Both the position numbers and the translations under genes were made by a program. The notes beneath the pieces are model-generated. The model had not been told where the DNA came from, made no database searches, and saw only the letters and a program-made list of their open reading frames with translations. Positions 7,109 to 16,333 of a stretch of 64,000 bases of DNA are shown piece after piece. This DNA comes from Candidatus Cloacimonadota bacterium (GTDB lineage Bacteria > Muiribacteriota > UBA6191), in contig NVVD01000005.1 in assembly GCA_002402105.1 (NCBI GenBank), positions 144,527 through 208,526 on the forward strand. The letters run 5' to 3'. The first letter of the stretch is position 1. Every line of letters begins with the position of its first letter.

Positions 7109-8328
7109 TTTAGATCAGACTCCTTTGCATCCATTGCTCTTTGAAGAGCTCTAATATAATGGATAATTGCCCATCTTTCATTTTCATCTAACTGTTTTGC
7201 ATAACTAGGCATTACATTTTGCCCCTCTACAATCACATGATAGATTCTTGCATCAGACCATTTCTTTAACTTAGAAGAATGCAATGATGGAGGAGTTGGA
7301 AATAATCCGTGTAAACGCCCTTCACCCTTAGCAAAATCACCATGACACATAGAACATGTAATCTTATACATTTTCTCACCAAGCTCGATATTTTCTTTAG
7401 TTAATGAAAGTGGATTTACCTTATCATTATTAGCAGCATCTGCATTACCTGCATACTTATAAGGCATATAGCCTCTTGCTATAGTATTTACAACAGGAGT
7501 TTGCATGCTTCTTCCGTCTTTAAAAAATGTACTCTTTTCTTGTGCATCAAGTCTTGGCTGATTTACTAACCAATTATATGGTATATAATCATCAAGTTTG
7601 ATAACTCCATAACCAGGAATCACAAGCCTTGCATATAATAAATTATTATAAACAAAATATGCTTTACCAGAAACACCAACAGCTGTTGCAATCAAAAATC
7701 CAAAAAACAAAGCGTGAGATATAAACCCTGGTCTTTGCTCAAATGGTCGATAAATAGAAACAACCTCAAAAGCTCCTAACTCTTTAAATAAAGCTTCTAC
7801 TTTAGCTTCATCAAAGTTTGGATCATTTGACTCAATATAAATACCATACTGATCACAAGAACAAGCCTTAATATAATCAGTATCGTGTAGTGGGTGACTA
7901 TTATGAGGCAACCCACAAAAACCGCCAAGCATAGCAGCAATTGTTGATAAAGCTGCACTAAGTACTGTTAGTTCAAATATAACTGGTATAAACGCTGGTA
8001 ATGAAAATAGTGGCTTACCACCAATCACAAATGGGTATCTTTCAAGCCACCTAGGTAACATTAAATCATGTGCACCTATTTGCATCGCACTACCATTCGT
8101 CCACCATTGTAAAAACACAGCAAAAGTGAATCCAACAAGTCCCATAATCAATGTTACATAAGGTATATTTGTCGGTTTTAACTTCATTGCGTGATCCATA
8201 CCATGTAATGGATATGGAGTGTTTACATCAAATTTTGTGTACCCAGCTGATGAAACTTTCTCAGCAGCATTCATAATTTCATCTGGCTTTTTAAATATAG
8301 CCGCTATTGAATATAATCGTCTACTCAT
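7105..8328 (-). CDS. Fused alternative complex III subunits D and E (membrane protein plus c-type cytochrome)
   Basis: The 407-residue protein joins two usually separate subunits. Residues about 1-180 match ActD (DUF3341): an N-terminal [20 protein letters not shown] segment, two membrane helices and the [19 protein letters not shown] block. After a third helix (about 205-225) comes a mono-haem cytochrome c like ActE: CSMCH at about 325-329 and a downstream VMPSY axial-Met region. ActE passes electrons within the periplasmic arm. The ATG at 8328 was chosen because it follows GGAGGTGA directly and overlaps the actC stop by eight bases; a longer start would lack this site. Confidence 0.88.
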   Translation of the reverse strand: MSRRLYSIAAIFKKPDEIMNAAEKVSSAGYTKFDVNTPYPLHGMDHAMKLKPTNIPYVTLIMGLVGFTFAVFLQWWTNGSAMQIGAHDLMLPRWLERYPFVIGGKPLFSLPAFIPVIFELTVLSAALSTIAAMLGGFCGLPHNSHPLHDTDYIKACSCDQYGIYIESNDPNFDEAKVEALFKELGAFEVVSIYRPFEQRPGFISHALFFGFLIATAVGVSGKAYFVYNNLLYARLVIPGYGVIKLDDYIPYNWLVNQPRLDAQEKSTFFKDGRSMQTPVVNTIARGYMPYKYAGNADAANNDKVNPLSLTKENIELGEKMYKITCSMCHGDFAKGEGRLHGLFPTPPSLHSSKLKKWSDARIYHVIVEGQNVMPSYAKQLDENERWAIIHYIRALQRAMDAKESDLK

Positions 8329-9697
8329 GGTCACCTCCATGATGAGAAGGCTGTGCCCCTTCAACTACTGCTTTTAGTTCTGCCATAGCAATTACTGGTG
8401 CAAACCTAGCAAATAAAATAACTCCTGTAAAAAATAGTCCGAAAGAGCCCAAATATAATAAACCGTCATAAACAGTTGGAGTAAAATAACCCCAACTTGA
8501 AGGTAAATAATCTCTGTGCAAAGATGTAACTGTAATCACAAATCTCTCAAACCACATACCAATATTTGTTGTTATCGAAATAATAAAAATAACTGGGATA
8601 TTTCGTCTAAGTTTTTTAAACCAAAATACTTGTGGAAAAATTACATTACATGTAATCATTGTCCAGTAAGCCCATGCGTACGGTCCAAATGCTCTATTGA
8701 TAAAAATAAAAGATTCAGCTTCAACACCTGAGTACCAAGCGATAAAAAATTCCATTGAATATGCATATCCAACCATTAGACCAGTAGCCATTAAAACTTT
8801 TGCCATTCGCTCTAAGTGATTTACAGTTATCATGTGCTCCATGTAGAAAACTTTTCTAACAATAATTAGCACAGTTAAAACCATCGCAAATCCAGAGAAA
8901 ATTGCCCCTGCTACAAAGTACGGAGGAAAGATCGTTGTATGCCAACCTGGTATCAAAGATACAGCAAAGTCAAAACTCACAATTGAGTGAACAGACAATA
9001 CAAGCGGTGTACATAAACCAGCTAAGATTAAATAAGCCCTCTCATAGTGTTGCCAATGTCTATTTGAAAATCTCCAACCTAGACTTAAAACACTATAAAT
9101 AAACTTTTTAACTTTATGAGTTGTTCTGTCTCTCATTGTGGCAAAATCAGGTATTAGCCCAACATACCAAAAGAAAAAAGAAACACAAAAGTAAGTACTT
9201 ACCGCAAAAACATCCCATAATAATGGAGAACGAAAGTTAACCCATAGGGCTCTCTCATTTGGGTAAGGTAGTAAATAATGAGCTAACCATGGTCGCCCTG
9301 TATGAAGTAACGGAAAAGTCAATGCAGTAATAACTGCAAAAATTGTCATCGCTTCTGCAAAACGAGCAATAGAGTTTCTCCATGTTTGTCTCATTAAAAA
9401 TAAAATAGCAGAAATCAAAGTCCCTGCGTGACCAATACCAACCCAAAATACAAAGTTGACAATCGGCCAACCCCACATCACTGGGTTTTGATTTCCCCAA
9501 GTACCTGTACCAAAACCAAGTAAATTATAAAGTGCAGTACCACCACACCCTATCATTAATGAAAGTGATACAAACAATGCCAAAAGAAATCTTGGGTTAT
9601 TTGGATTTTCCATTGGAGCTGCGATTACATCGTCAATTTCTCTTAGGTTTGTTGTTCCTTCAACAAGAGGAACATGTTTACTATAATCAATATTCAC
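8321..9697 (-). CDS. actC: Alternative complex III subunit C (ActC), NrfD-like quinol-binding subunit
   Basis: The 458-residue protein has about ten membrane segments and the ActC/NrfD pattern, for example [20 protein letters not shown] (about 75-95) and [20 protein letters not shown] (about 235-255). ActC is the main quinol-binding membrane subunit of the complex. The start is a GTG two bases after the actB stop region, preceded by a perfect AAGGAGG. The C-terminus ends in a short histidine-rich tail (SHHGGDH). It overlaps the next gene by eight bases, which implies coupled translation of stoichiometric subunits. Confidence 0.92.
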   Translation of the reverse strand: MNIDYSKHVPLVEGTTNLREIDDVIAAPMENPNNPRFLLALFVSLSLMIGCGGTALYNLLGFGTGTWGNQNPVMWGWPIVNFVFWVGIGHAGTLISAILFLMRQTWRNSIARFAEAMTIFAVITALTFPLLHTGRPWLAHYLLPYPNERALWVNFRSPLLWDVFAVSTYFCVSFFFWYVGLIPDFATMRDRTTHKVKKFIYSVLSLGWRFSNRHWQHYERAYLILAGLCTPLVLSVHSIVSFDFAVSLIPGWHTTIFPPYFVAGAIFSGFAMVLTVLIIVRKVFYMEHMITVNHLERMAKVLMATGLMVGYAYSMEFFIAWYSGVEAESFIFINRAFGPYAWAYWTMITCNVIFPQVFWFKKLRRNIPVIFIISITTNIGMWFERFVITVTSLHRDYLPSSWGYFTPTVYDGLLYLGSFGLFFTGVILFARFAPVIAMAELKAVVEGAQPSHHGGDHE

Positions 9698-9699
9698 TT

Positions 9700-12600
9700 C
9701 TATGCCTCCTTATGTGTGTTTCTTAGTTTTGCTAAATAAGAAACATTAGGCTTTACGTGAAGCTCTTCTAAAACTTTATATTCTAGTTCGTGTGCTCTCA
9801 TTTTGGCAACTTCTGATTTTTCATCATTAACATTACCAAATGCAATTGCATTTGTATTACATACGTCTTGACAAGCAACTGTAACTTTTGAACCATCAAA
9901 CATTTCATCATTACGCTTTGCTTCTGCTCTACTTTCTGAGATTCTTTGAACACAAAAAGTACATTTCTCCATGACTCCTCGTGATCTAACTGTCACTTCT
10001 GGATTATGTGCTAGATGAAAAGACTCTTTTTGAAAGTACCCTTCTTCGTAGTTTGCTCTATAGTTAAAATAGTTAAATCTACGTACTTTATAAACACAGT
10101 TGTTACCACAATATCTTGTACCAACACATCTGTTATATGCCATACCATTTAATCCATCAGGAGTATGAGTAGTAGCAGACACAGGACAAACATTCTCACA
10201 AGGAGCATTATCACAGTGCTGACATAACATCGGTTGTAGACTTACTACTGGCTCATCAATTGTACCTGAGTAATATCGATCTATTCGTAACCAATGCATT
10301 TCTCTATTTAAAGCAACTTGTTCTTTTCCAACAACAGGAATGTTATTTTCAGCATTACAAGCAACAACACATTCATTACAACCAGAGCACTTATTAAGAT
10401 CAATGGCCATTCCCCATTTAACCCCATTATATTTATGCTCTTCTTCATATAAAGAAATTAATGCTTTTCTCTTGTGAGCTTGGCGGTCTACTAAAAACTT
10501 TTCATCTTTTAAATAACCATCTAATGTGCCTTCTTGAATGATTTCTCTTCGTAAATGAGCATCTTTCATTCGAGACTTTAATATTTCTGGAATATCTTCT
10601 TTGAAAGAAAAGTGCTCTTGAGTGGAGATTACATCATAAGTGCCATGACTTTTAACGATTTGAACACCACCATGTACAAAAGTACCATATTTAGACTTTA
10701 AAGACATTAAAGGATGAACATCAAAACCAGCACCAGTACCAACAGTACCAGCGTGCTTTCTACCATATCCACCTGTAATCTCAATAACTCCATCAACCAT
10801 ACCTGGTTGAACAAAAATAGGAACAACAACAGACTGGGAGTCTACTGTTAATTTAATCATTTGATTTGGTTCAACTTTTAATTTATCCGCTGTATTTTTA
10901 GATATAGCGGCATAATTATCCCAAACAACTCTTGTTACTGGATGTGGAACCTCTTGTAACCAACCATTATTAGCATTTCGTCCATCACCAATTGTATAGT
11001 TTTCTTGAATTTCAAGAACATATCCATCAGCCACTTTAAAATCATCTGATATTGTATTTAAACTTGATGCATTAAAAGATAGGTTTCTTTTAAAATTTTG
11101 AGAGATTGAAACAACACCATCATGTAGTGATTTATTCCAGAACTGATCAAAAGTTTTGATATCTTTGCTGACTTTGAAATATGACTTCTGCCAATTACTT
11201 TTAAGATAAGAGTAATATGATTGAGCTTTATATGTACCATCAATCCAGCCTAATACAACATCTTGAATCTGGCGATTGTTTTCATATAAAGGAGCAATTA
11301 AAGGTTGTTGTAGTGATAAAATACCTACTCTTGAATTAACATCTCCCCATGATTCAAAATCATGGGTCATTGGCAATACAATATTAGAGATTATGCTTGT
11401 CTCACTAAGTGATGAAGCAAAGGTTATAACTTTATCTACTTGCTTTAAAGCTTTAGTGTAAGATAATGTTGCATCAAAATGAAATACAGGGTTTGAGTCT
11501 AAATGTAATACAACACCAACCCTCCCACTATTCATGTCAGCAACTAAAGATTCAAGATTTTTAACAGTTGCTCTTGGAACTTGCTCAACAAAATAGTCAT
11601 CAGCATACATTTTATCTGCTTCAAGCACCTCATTTAAAAAGTTTACAACAACATGAACATCTTCTGGTAATTGCTCACCAGCATATACCAAGACTTTACC
11701 TTTGTTTTGAACTAAGTCGTCTACAAGGTGTGAAATTACAGTTGTAGATAAACCAGTCTTTTTTACAAAACTTGTTAAAGAGTGCTTTGATAACAGTTGA
11801 GATACTGAGCCATACTTAGAGTAATTTGATACTGACTTTCTTAAAACCAACTCAGAAGCTATACAAAGAGCAAATTCAAGTTGATCAATCGGGCTTACCT
11901 TTAATCGGTAGTCAGCATTCATTCCTGTAATACTCATACCAGCTTCTGCTAGATATGTTCGGCTCGAAGTCTTTTTATCAATAGCAGCTCGTGTTTTAAC
12001 ATATTGACCAGATCTTTGAACTTTATTTGAGCCTCGCCCTAAAAAGTCACCATCAAAAGATAAAAATATTTCTGGTTTTGACCAATCAAAAATTGGCATT
12101 TCACTTTGATTATATGATTTTTTCCAGGCGTTTACTTTAGCGTCATCATTAAAAAAGTCATAAGAGTATGTCCTGACATCTCCAAATTTTGTTCTAAAAT
12201 CACTTAATAGCCTTGCAAAAGTTGGACTTTTGATTGAATTTGCTACAACTGCAATCTGCTTACCTGATTTTTTTGCTTTGTATAAAGCATCTAAGACCTC
12301 TTTATTTGCAAGGTCCCAAGTTATTTCTTTTTGAGATTTTTCAACTAATTGTAAAGGGCTTTTTAATCTCTCTGGATTGTATAAATTAAGTAAAGAAGCC
12401 TGACAAGCTGCATTACTTTTACCCTTATTAATTGGATCATCTGGGTTGCCATCTACTTTAATTGGACGGCCCTCTCGTGTTTTTACAAGAACACTAAATG
12501 CTTCATTACCCTCAACAATCGTTGTTGCGTAATAGTTAGCTCTTCCTGGTAAAACAGACTCTGGTTTTTTGTTATAAGGAATTATTTTTCCTGGATCAAT

Positions 12601-12810
12601 ATAGTTTGAACATCCTGTTCCAGCTAAAGCAGCAGATGCTCCAAGTAATGCTAGAAATTTTCTTCTGCTAACATCAGTCATTGAAGAAAGCTCTAAGCTT
12701 TCTGATATACCCTCTGGAAATTCTTGAAATTCACCATTTTGTGCAGAAGCAATCTTATGGTAATCTTCAAGACTCGTCCAATAATTAGGCTCTTTTAAAT
12801 CTTTACTCAT
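9700..12810 (-). CDS. actB: Alternative complex III subunit B (ActB), molybdopterin-oxidoreductase-like iron-sulfur protein
   Basis: The 1036-residue protein has a Tat motif ([17 protein letters not shown], about 48-64) followed by a Cys that could carry lipid. Residues about 90-700 form the B1 part, related to molybdopterin oxidoreductases but, as known for ActB, without the cofactor ligands in evidence. The B2 part (about 790-1000) holds four ferredoxin-like cysteine clusters: [35 protein letters not shown] and CTFCVQRI with CQDVC. It conducts electrons from the quinol site towards the haems. The start is supported by AGAGAGG. The four-base gap to the tiny Tat gene implies coupling. Confidence 0.93.
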   Translation of the reverse strand: MSKDLKEPNYWTSLEDYHKIASAQNGEFQEFPEGISESLELSSMTDVSRRKFLALLGASAALAGTGCSNYIDPGKIIPYNKKPESVLPGRANYYATTIVEGNEAFSVLVKTREGRPIKVDGNPDDPINKGKSNAACQASLLNLYNPERLKSPLQLVEKSQKEITWDLANKEVLDALYKAKKSGKQIAVVANSIKSPTFARLLSDFRTKFGDVRTYSYDFFNDDAKVNAWKKSYNQSEMPIFDWSKPEIFLSFDGDFLGRGSNKVQRSGQYVKTRAAIDKKTSSRTYLAEAGMSITGMNADYRLKVSPIDQLEFALCIASELVLRKSVSNYSKYGSVSQLLSKHSLTSFVKKTGLSTTVISHLVDDLVQNKGKVLVYAGEQLPEDVHVVVNFLNEVLEADKMYADDYFVEQVPRATVKNLESLVADMNSGRVGVVLHLDSNPVFHFDATLSYTKALKQVDKVITFASSLSETSIISNIVLPMTHDFESWGDVNSRVGILSLQQPLIAPLYENNRQIQDVVLGWIDGTYKAQSYYSYLKSNWQKSYFKVSKDIKTFDQFWNKSLHDGVVSISQNFKRNLSFNASSLNTISDDFKVADGYVLEIQENYTIGDGRNANNGWLQEVPHPVTRVVWDNYAAISKNTADKLKVEPNQMIKLTVDSQSVVVPIFVQPGMVDGVIEITGGYGRKHAGTVGTGAGFDVHPLMSLKSKYGTFVHGGVQIVKSHGTYDVISTQEHFSFKEDIPEILKSRMKDAHLRREIIQEGTLDGYLKDEKFLVDRQAHKRKALISLYEEEHKYNGVKWGMAIDLNKCSGCNECVVACNAENNIPVVGKEQVALNREMHWLRIDRYYSGTIDEPVVSLQPMLCQHCDNAPCENVCPVSATTHTPDGLNGMAYNRCVGTRYCGNNCVYKVRRFNYFNYRANYEEGYFQKESFHLAHNPEVTVRSRGVMEKCTFCVQRISESRAEAKRNDEMFDGSKVTVACQDVCNTNAIAFGNVNDEKSEVAKMRAHELEYKVLEELHVKPNVSYLAKLRNTHKEA

Positions 12811-12813
12811 TCT

Positions 12814-12996
12814 CTAGCCTCTCTTCTCTCGTTGAACTGATAATTTATTACTTCTAATCTTTGGAGCTTTATCACCCTTAAGAATAAAATCACTTGGACT
12901 AAAAACACTTGCTATATAAGTAGATAAGCCACCTATACCAGCCATAGAAAGAGCTTTTCTTCTATTCACTTTTTGATCTTTATCAATTTTAGACAT
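12814..12996 (-). CDS. 60-residue Tat-signal protein inside the act operon
   Basis: The protein has a basic N-terminus with NRRKALSMAGIGGLSTYIAS (residues about 11-30), a Tat-like signal, followed by only about 30 further residues rich in Lys and Arg. No cofactor motif is present. A strong ribosome site (AAGGAGAG) precedes the ATG, it starts nine bases after actA and ends four bases before actB, so translation is very likely. It may be a small accessory subunit or a Tat-exported assembly peptide; neither can be shown. It could also be a relic of a duplicated ActB N-terminus, since actB carries its own Tat signal. Confidence 0.7.
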   Translation of the reverse strand: MSKIDKDQKVNRRKALSMAGIGGLSTYIASVFSPSDFILKGDKAPKIRSNKLSVQREKRG

Positions 12997-13005
12997 TTTC
13001 TCTCC

Positions 13006-13581
13006 TTATCTATGACAGGCTGTACAGTGTTGTGGCCCATTTTGTTTTGTCTCTAATATACCATTGTTCATTTCTTTGTGAGTTTCACGATGACAATCAA
13101 GACATCTTCCCATAGTGATTAATTTTGTTTGTTTTACTACTTCCATAGAAGCAACATCACCATGACAATCACCACAATCAAAACCTTTTGCTAAGTGTAC
13201 ACTATGATTAAAATACACATGATCAGGACTTCTATGGATTCTATTCCATGGAAGAACCTTACCTTCATTAAAGTATTTGTGTAATTTTTTAATCTCAGGA
13301 CTATCTGTTTTAACTACAGAGTGACAGTTCATGCAAGTATCCACAGATGGAATGGTTGCATGTCTACCTTTTTCGGCTCCGACGTGACAATAACGACAAT
13401 CAATTTTCATATCACCAGCGTGAAGCTTGTGAGAATACTTTATAGGTTGCTCTGGAGCATAACCTATCCCATTTCTCTCATCAAATGAGTAGAAAAATGT
13501 AATAAAGTAACTCATTACAGCCACTAGGATTACAATTGGTAAACGTACCTTCAAATTGTAATCTAACATTCCCTTTTCCAT
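13006..13581 (-). CDS. actA: Alternative complex III subunit A (ActA), pentahaem cytochrome c
   Basis: The 191-residue protein has one N-terminal membrane anchor (about 13-30) and five CxxCH haem sites: CRYCH, CMNCH, CGDCH, CLDCH and CTACH. This matches the pentahaem ActA subunit, which accepts electrons from the iron-sulfur arm. Distal histidines such as KYSHKLHAGD and YFNHSVHLAKG are spaced as in the family. The ATG follows AAAAGGTGA closely. It is the first gene of the operon, directly downstream of a good promoter. Confidence 0.93.
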   Translation of the reverse strand: MEKGMLDYNLKVRLPIVILVAVMSYFITFFYSFDERNGIGYAPEQPIKYSHKLHAGDMKIDCRYCHVGAEKGRHATIPSVDTCMNCHSVVKTDSPEIKKLHKYFNEGKVLPWNRIHRSPDHVYFNHSVHLAKGFDCGDCHGDVASMEVVKQTKLITMGRCLDCHRETHKEMNNGILETKQNGPQHCTACHR

Positions 13582-13644
13582 TTTTCACCTTTTCCAGTCA
13601 TTTACATCTCAATGTAAATTCATAAAGCTATTATTTTTTTGGCG

Positions 13645-13673
13645 ATTATAATCACCCTTTAATTTCTTGTAAA
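13645..13673 (-). promoter_or_regulatory. Promoter of the act operon
   Basis: On the minus strand TTTACA (13668-13673) and TATAAT (13645-13650) are exactly 17 bases apart, 64 bases before the actA start. The -10 lies inside a palindrome, GATTATAATC, with flanks that extend it by G-T mismatched symmetry, so a regulator could bind over the -10. Confidence 0.65.
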
Positions 13674-13691
13674 CTAATTATTATGGAAGCA

Positions 13692-13774
13692 TTTGACAAA
13701 AAGTACTTATTACCCCTGTCTTTTTGTCAAAATCCTCTTTTTTACTTTTTATTCAGCCAATAACAAAAAGTAAA
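13692..13774. repeat. Two consecutive inverted repeats between nhaD and the act promoter
   Basis: TTTGACAAAAAG (13692-13703) and its exact complement (13720-13731) form a 12-base arm pair with a 16-base loop. TTTACTTTTT (13741-13750) and AAAAAGTAAA (13765-13774) form a second pair with 10-base arms. They lie after the nhaD stop and upstream of the act promoter. Neither has a clean T-run, so they may be transcript-end hairpins, a factor-dependent terminator or protein sites. Confidence 0.6.
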
Positions 13775-13781
13775 TTTACTC

Positions 13782-15323
13782 TTACAACATTTTCAAAGTA
13801 ATAAATATATAATGTACCAGTAAAAATACAGGAATTAAAATACCTACTGAATATGCCATATAACCAAAAAATGAAGGCATTTTAATCCCTGATTGCTCAG
13901 CAATTGCTTTTACCATAAAGTTTGGTCCGTTACCAATATATGAGTTAGCACCCATGAAAACAGCGCCCATTGAAATTGCAGCTAAAATTGTATGAGGTAC
14001 ATTATTGGCAATAACTGGCCCATACAACTCTGTAGATAAACCAAGCGTACCGGCTAATTCATAAAAAACAACATAAGTTGGAGCATTATCTAAAAATGAA
14101 GACAAAATACCAGTAAACCAGAAAAATTGTGCTGGCTGAGTAACACCAAGTGCTGGGCCCATCAATTGTAAGGTATTAATAGCAGGAATCATTGTCACAA
14201 AAATACCCACAAATAAAACTGCCACCTCTATAATTGGATGATAGTTAAATTGATTATATTCTCTCAATTCTTTTGAAGTCATTTGTAATGATAAGCCAAT
14301 TAAAACAATCATTACTACTTCTCTACCCATTGGATGAACACCTAATTTAGCCAAGAAGTCTGGCGTTAAAAAAGCTACAGAAAAAACAACTCCAGCTAAC
14401 CAAACAAAGTTTAATGTTCCTTCTAGTTTAAATGGCTCTTTTTCAACAACTTTTATCTCTTCAATAAACTCTTCTTTTTTATAAACGATTGAGTCCCAAA
14501 CAAAAAAGATTATAAGTAAAATTCCGTTCACAAACAACCAAGGTTTCCATAGATTTAAAGTCCATTCAAATGGTACACCTTTTAAAAATCCTAAAAACAA
14601 TGGTGGATCTCCAAGAGGTGTTAATAAACCCCCACAGTTAGATACCATGAAAATAAAGAAAATAAAGATATGAACTACGTGTTTTCTGGCTACATTTGCT
14701 CTAATTATAGGTCGAATCAAAAGCATTGAAGCACCGGTAGTACCAACTATTGATGCAATTGCTGCTCCTAGTGCTAATACTGTTGCATTAAACTTTGGTG
14801 TCCCAACCATTGAGCCTTTTACTACAATTCCACCAGATATTATATATAAACTACCAAGTAAACAAATAAACTGAATATATTCTATAACAGAGTGCTGAAT
14901 TAAAGCCATACCCTGACTACCATAGGCTCCAACTAAATAAACCCCAACTATTAAACCAAGCGGTACTGCTACCTTCATTTTATTTGAGTTTTCTTCCCAC
15001 CAATGCTCAGCAAATAATGGCAATATTGCAATAGATAACAACATAAGAGCAAATGGGATACACCAAAATGGAGATAAATCTTTAATTGGACCATGATGTC
15101 CACCATGATCTTTTTCATGACCTGCTTCTGTGTGTGCATGTGCGTGATCATGTCCACTATGGTCTTCTGTTGCAGCATGAGTATGACCTGCATGTTCGTC
15201 GTGTACTTTTTGTGTTTGTGCAACGCCTGTTGCTACTGACGCCGCTTGTACTTTATACAAGTTTGGTCCTGTAGCAACTAGAAATGTCATTACAAGCATT
15301 TTTAATAAATTGCCTAGTTTCAT
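13782..15323 (-). CDS. nhaD: NhaD-type Na+/H+ antiporter with a histidine-rich N-terminal extension
   Basis: The 513-residue protein has about 12 membrane segments and typical NhaD/arsenite-permease-superfamily blocks: VGTTGASMLLIRPIIRAN, SNCGGLLTPLGDPPLFLGFL and GANSYIGNGPNFMVKAIAEQ. NhaD exchanges sodium (or lithium) for protons and is common in marine and alkaliphilic bacteria. Residues 1-27 look like a signal peptide, then about 35-80 contain some 15 histidines alternating with Asp, Glu and Gly before the first transport helix. This periplasmic-side extension might bind zinc or other metal. The start follows AAGGAAC. It is a single-gene unit. Confidence 0.88.
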   Translation of the reverse strand: MKLGNLLKMLVMTFLVATGPNLYKVQAASVATGVAQTQKVHDEHAGHTHAATEDHSGHDHAHAHTEAGHEKDHGGHHGPIKDLSPFWCIPFALMLLSIAILPLFAEHWWEENSNKMKVAVPLGLIVGVYLVGAYGSQGMALIQHSVIEYIQFICLLGSLYIISGGIVVKGSMVGTPKFNATVLALGAAIASIVGTTGASMLLIRPIIRANVARKHVVHIFIFFIFMVSNCGGLLTPLGDPPLFLGFLKGVPFEWTLNLWKPWLFVNGILLIIFFVWDSIVYKKEEFIEEIKVVEKEPFKLEGTLNFVWLAGVVFSVAFLTPDFLAKLGVHPMGREVVMIVLIGLSLQMTSKELREYNQFNYHPIIEVAVLFVGIFVTMIPAINTLQLMGPALGVTQPAQFFWFTGILSSFLDNAPTYVVFYELAGTLGLSTELYGPVIANNVPHTILAAISMGAVFMGANSYIGNGPNFMVKAIAEQSGIKMPSFFGYMAYSVGILIPVFLLVHYIFITLKML

Positions 15324-15364
15324 TTCAGTTCCTTGTTTAGTAATTGGTTATGAATACTTATACG

Positions 15365-15374
15365 GACAATTGTC
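15365..15374. promoter_or_regulatory. Palindrome in the nhaD upstream region
   Basis: GACAATTGTC is a perfect 10-base palindrome about 45 bases before the nhaD start, next to a TATAAG that could be the -10 on the minus strand. It may be an operator. The remaining bases of 15324-15590 show no gene. Confidence 0.25.
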
Positions 15375-15590
15375 ACTTTTTGCCCACTTAAAGTCATGAA
15401 AAATAACAAAAATGCATCAGACATTCAAGATAATCTCGTCATGTAACTATAGATTTTTTAAAGCAATTAAATTGTTTAAGACAAATTTAGCTTTTTTATC
15501 AAAATATATGTTTATTTGGAGCAAAGCTTGCCCTTTTTTAATCATTACTTTAACAATTATATAAACAAAAACCCTACAAAAAGGATACCA

Positions 15591-16112
15591 ATGATACTTA
15601 CTGGCAACGAGATACTCAAAGAACTCAATCAATCTATTTTCATATCACCTTTTGATCAAAAAAAAGTGAACCCAAATTCTTATAATTTAACCTTAGATAA
15701 ACACTTAGTGCAATACACAAAGTTTCCTCTTGATATGAAAAAAGATAACCCTCATAAGGACTTAGTCATACCAGAGGATGGACTCTTACTAGACCCAGGT
15801 ATTTTATATTTAGGACGGACAGTTGAACGCACTAAAACTTTAAACTATGTCCCAATGCTTGAAGGAAGATCTTCTGTTGGAAGGCTTGGAATGTTTATTC
15901 ATGTGACTGCTGGATTTGGAGATGTTGGTTTTGATGGTTTTTGGACCTTAGAAATAATAGTAACTCACCCACTAATTATTTATCCAAATGTAGAAATTTG
16001 CCAAATTTTTTATCACACAGTTCAAGGTGAAATCCAAGAGTATAAAAGCAAATATCAAAAAAATACTGGGATACAAACTAGTATGATGTATAAAGATTTC
16101 AATAAATCTTAA
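15591..16112 (+). CDS. dcd: dCTP deaminase
   Basis: The 173-residue enzyme carries the family blocks VNPNSYNLTLDKHLVQYTK, MLEGRSSVGRLGMFIHVTAG and GFDGFWTLEI, the last containing the catalytic Glu. It deaminates dCTP to dUTP for thymidylate synthesis. The length is close to the compact archaeal and bifunctional dCTP deaminase/dUTPase forms, so further hydrolysis to dUMP is possible; I cannot decide from sequence. ATG 15591 was chosen because AAAAGGATA lies just upstream and the protein starts MILTGNEIL, as relatives do. Its 3' end overlaps the small gene on the other strand by 14 bases. Confidence 0.93.
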   Translation: MILTGNEILKELNQSIFISPFDQKKVNPNSYNLTLDKHLVQYTKFPLDMKKDNPHKDLVIPEDGLLLDPGILYLGRTVERTKTLNYVPMLEGRSSVGRLGMFIHVTAGFGDVGFDGFWTLEIIVTHPLIIYPNVEICQIFYHTVQGEIQEYKSKYQKNTGIQTSMMYKDFNKS

Positions 16113-16278
16113 GTTTTTCGACCTTTTTTGAGTCTTCTTTTTCTTCTGGTTGAGCCCAAGAGTCAATAATCTCAGACACTAAATCATCAACATGAGGCAA
16201 ATCCCCGTCTTGATGGTTTACCTCTTCTTTTTGCTCAACTTCTTTTAAAGATGCTTTCTTTTTTTTAGCAAGGCACAT
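16099..16278 (-). CDS. 59-residue charged protein of unknown function
   Basis: An ATG at 16276-16278, preceded by GGAG at good distance, opens 59 codons. The product starts MCLAKKKKASLKEVEQKEEV, then has an acidic centre (DDLVSEIIDSWAQPEEKE) and a basic end. It is very charged and probably helical, with one N-terminal Cys. It sits between the terminator of the NtrC-like gene and the convergent dcd gene. The coding signal (Lys/Glu-rich, good ribosome site, no internal stops) supports a real gene. No family is recognised. Confidence 0.55.
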   Translation of the reverse strand: MCLAKKKKASLKEVEQKEEVNHQDGDLPHVDDLVSEIIDSWAQPEEKEDSKKVEKLKIY

Positions 16279-16295
16279 ATAAACTCCATATTACT

Positions 16296-16323
16296 AAAAA
16301 AGACCTAAAATTAGGTCTTTTTT
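16296..16323 (-). terminator. Terminator of the NtrC-like regulator gene
   Basis: AAAAAAGACCTAA and TTAGGTCTTTTTT are exact complements with 13-base arms and a 2-base loop, ten bases after the regulator's stop codon. The symmetric A/T ends allow function in both directions. Confidence 0.85.
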
Positions 16324-16333
16324 AATGTTTTAA

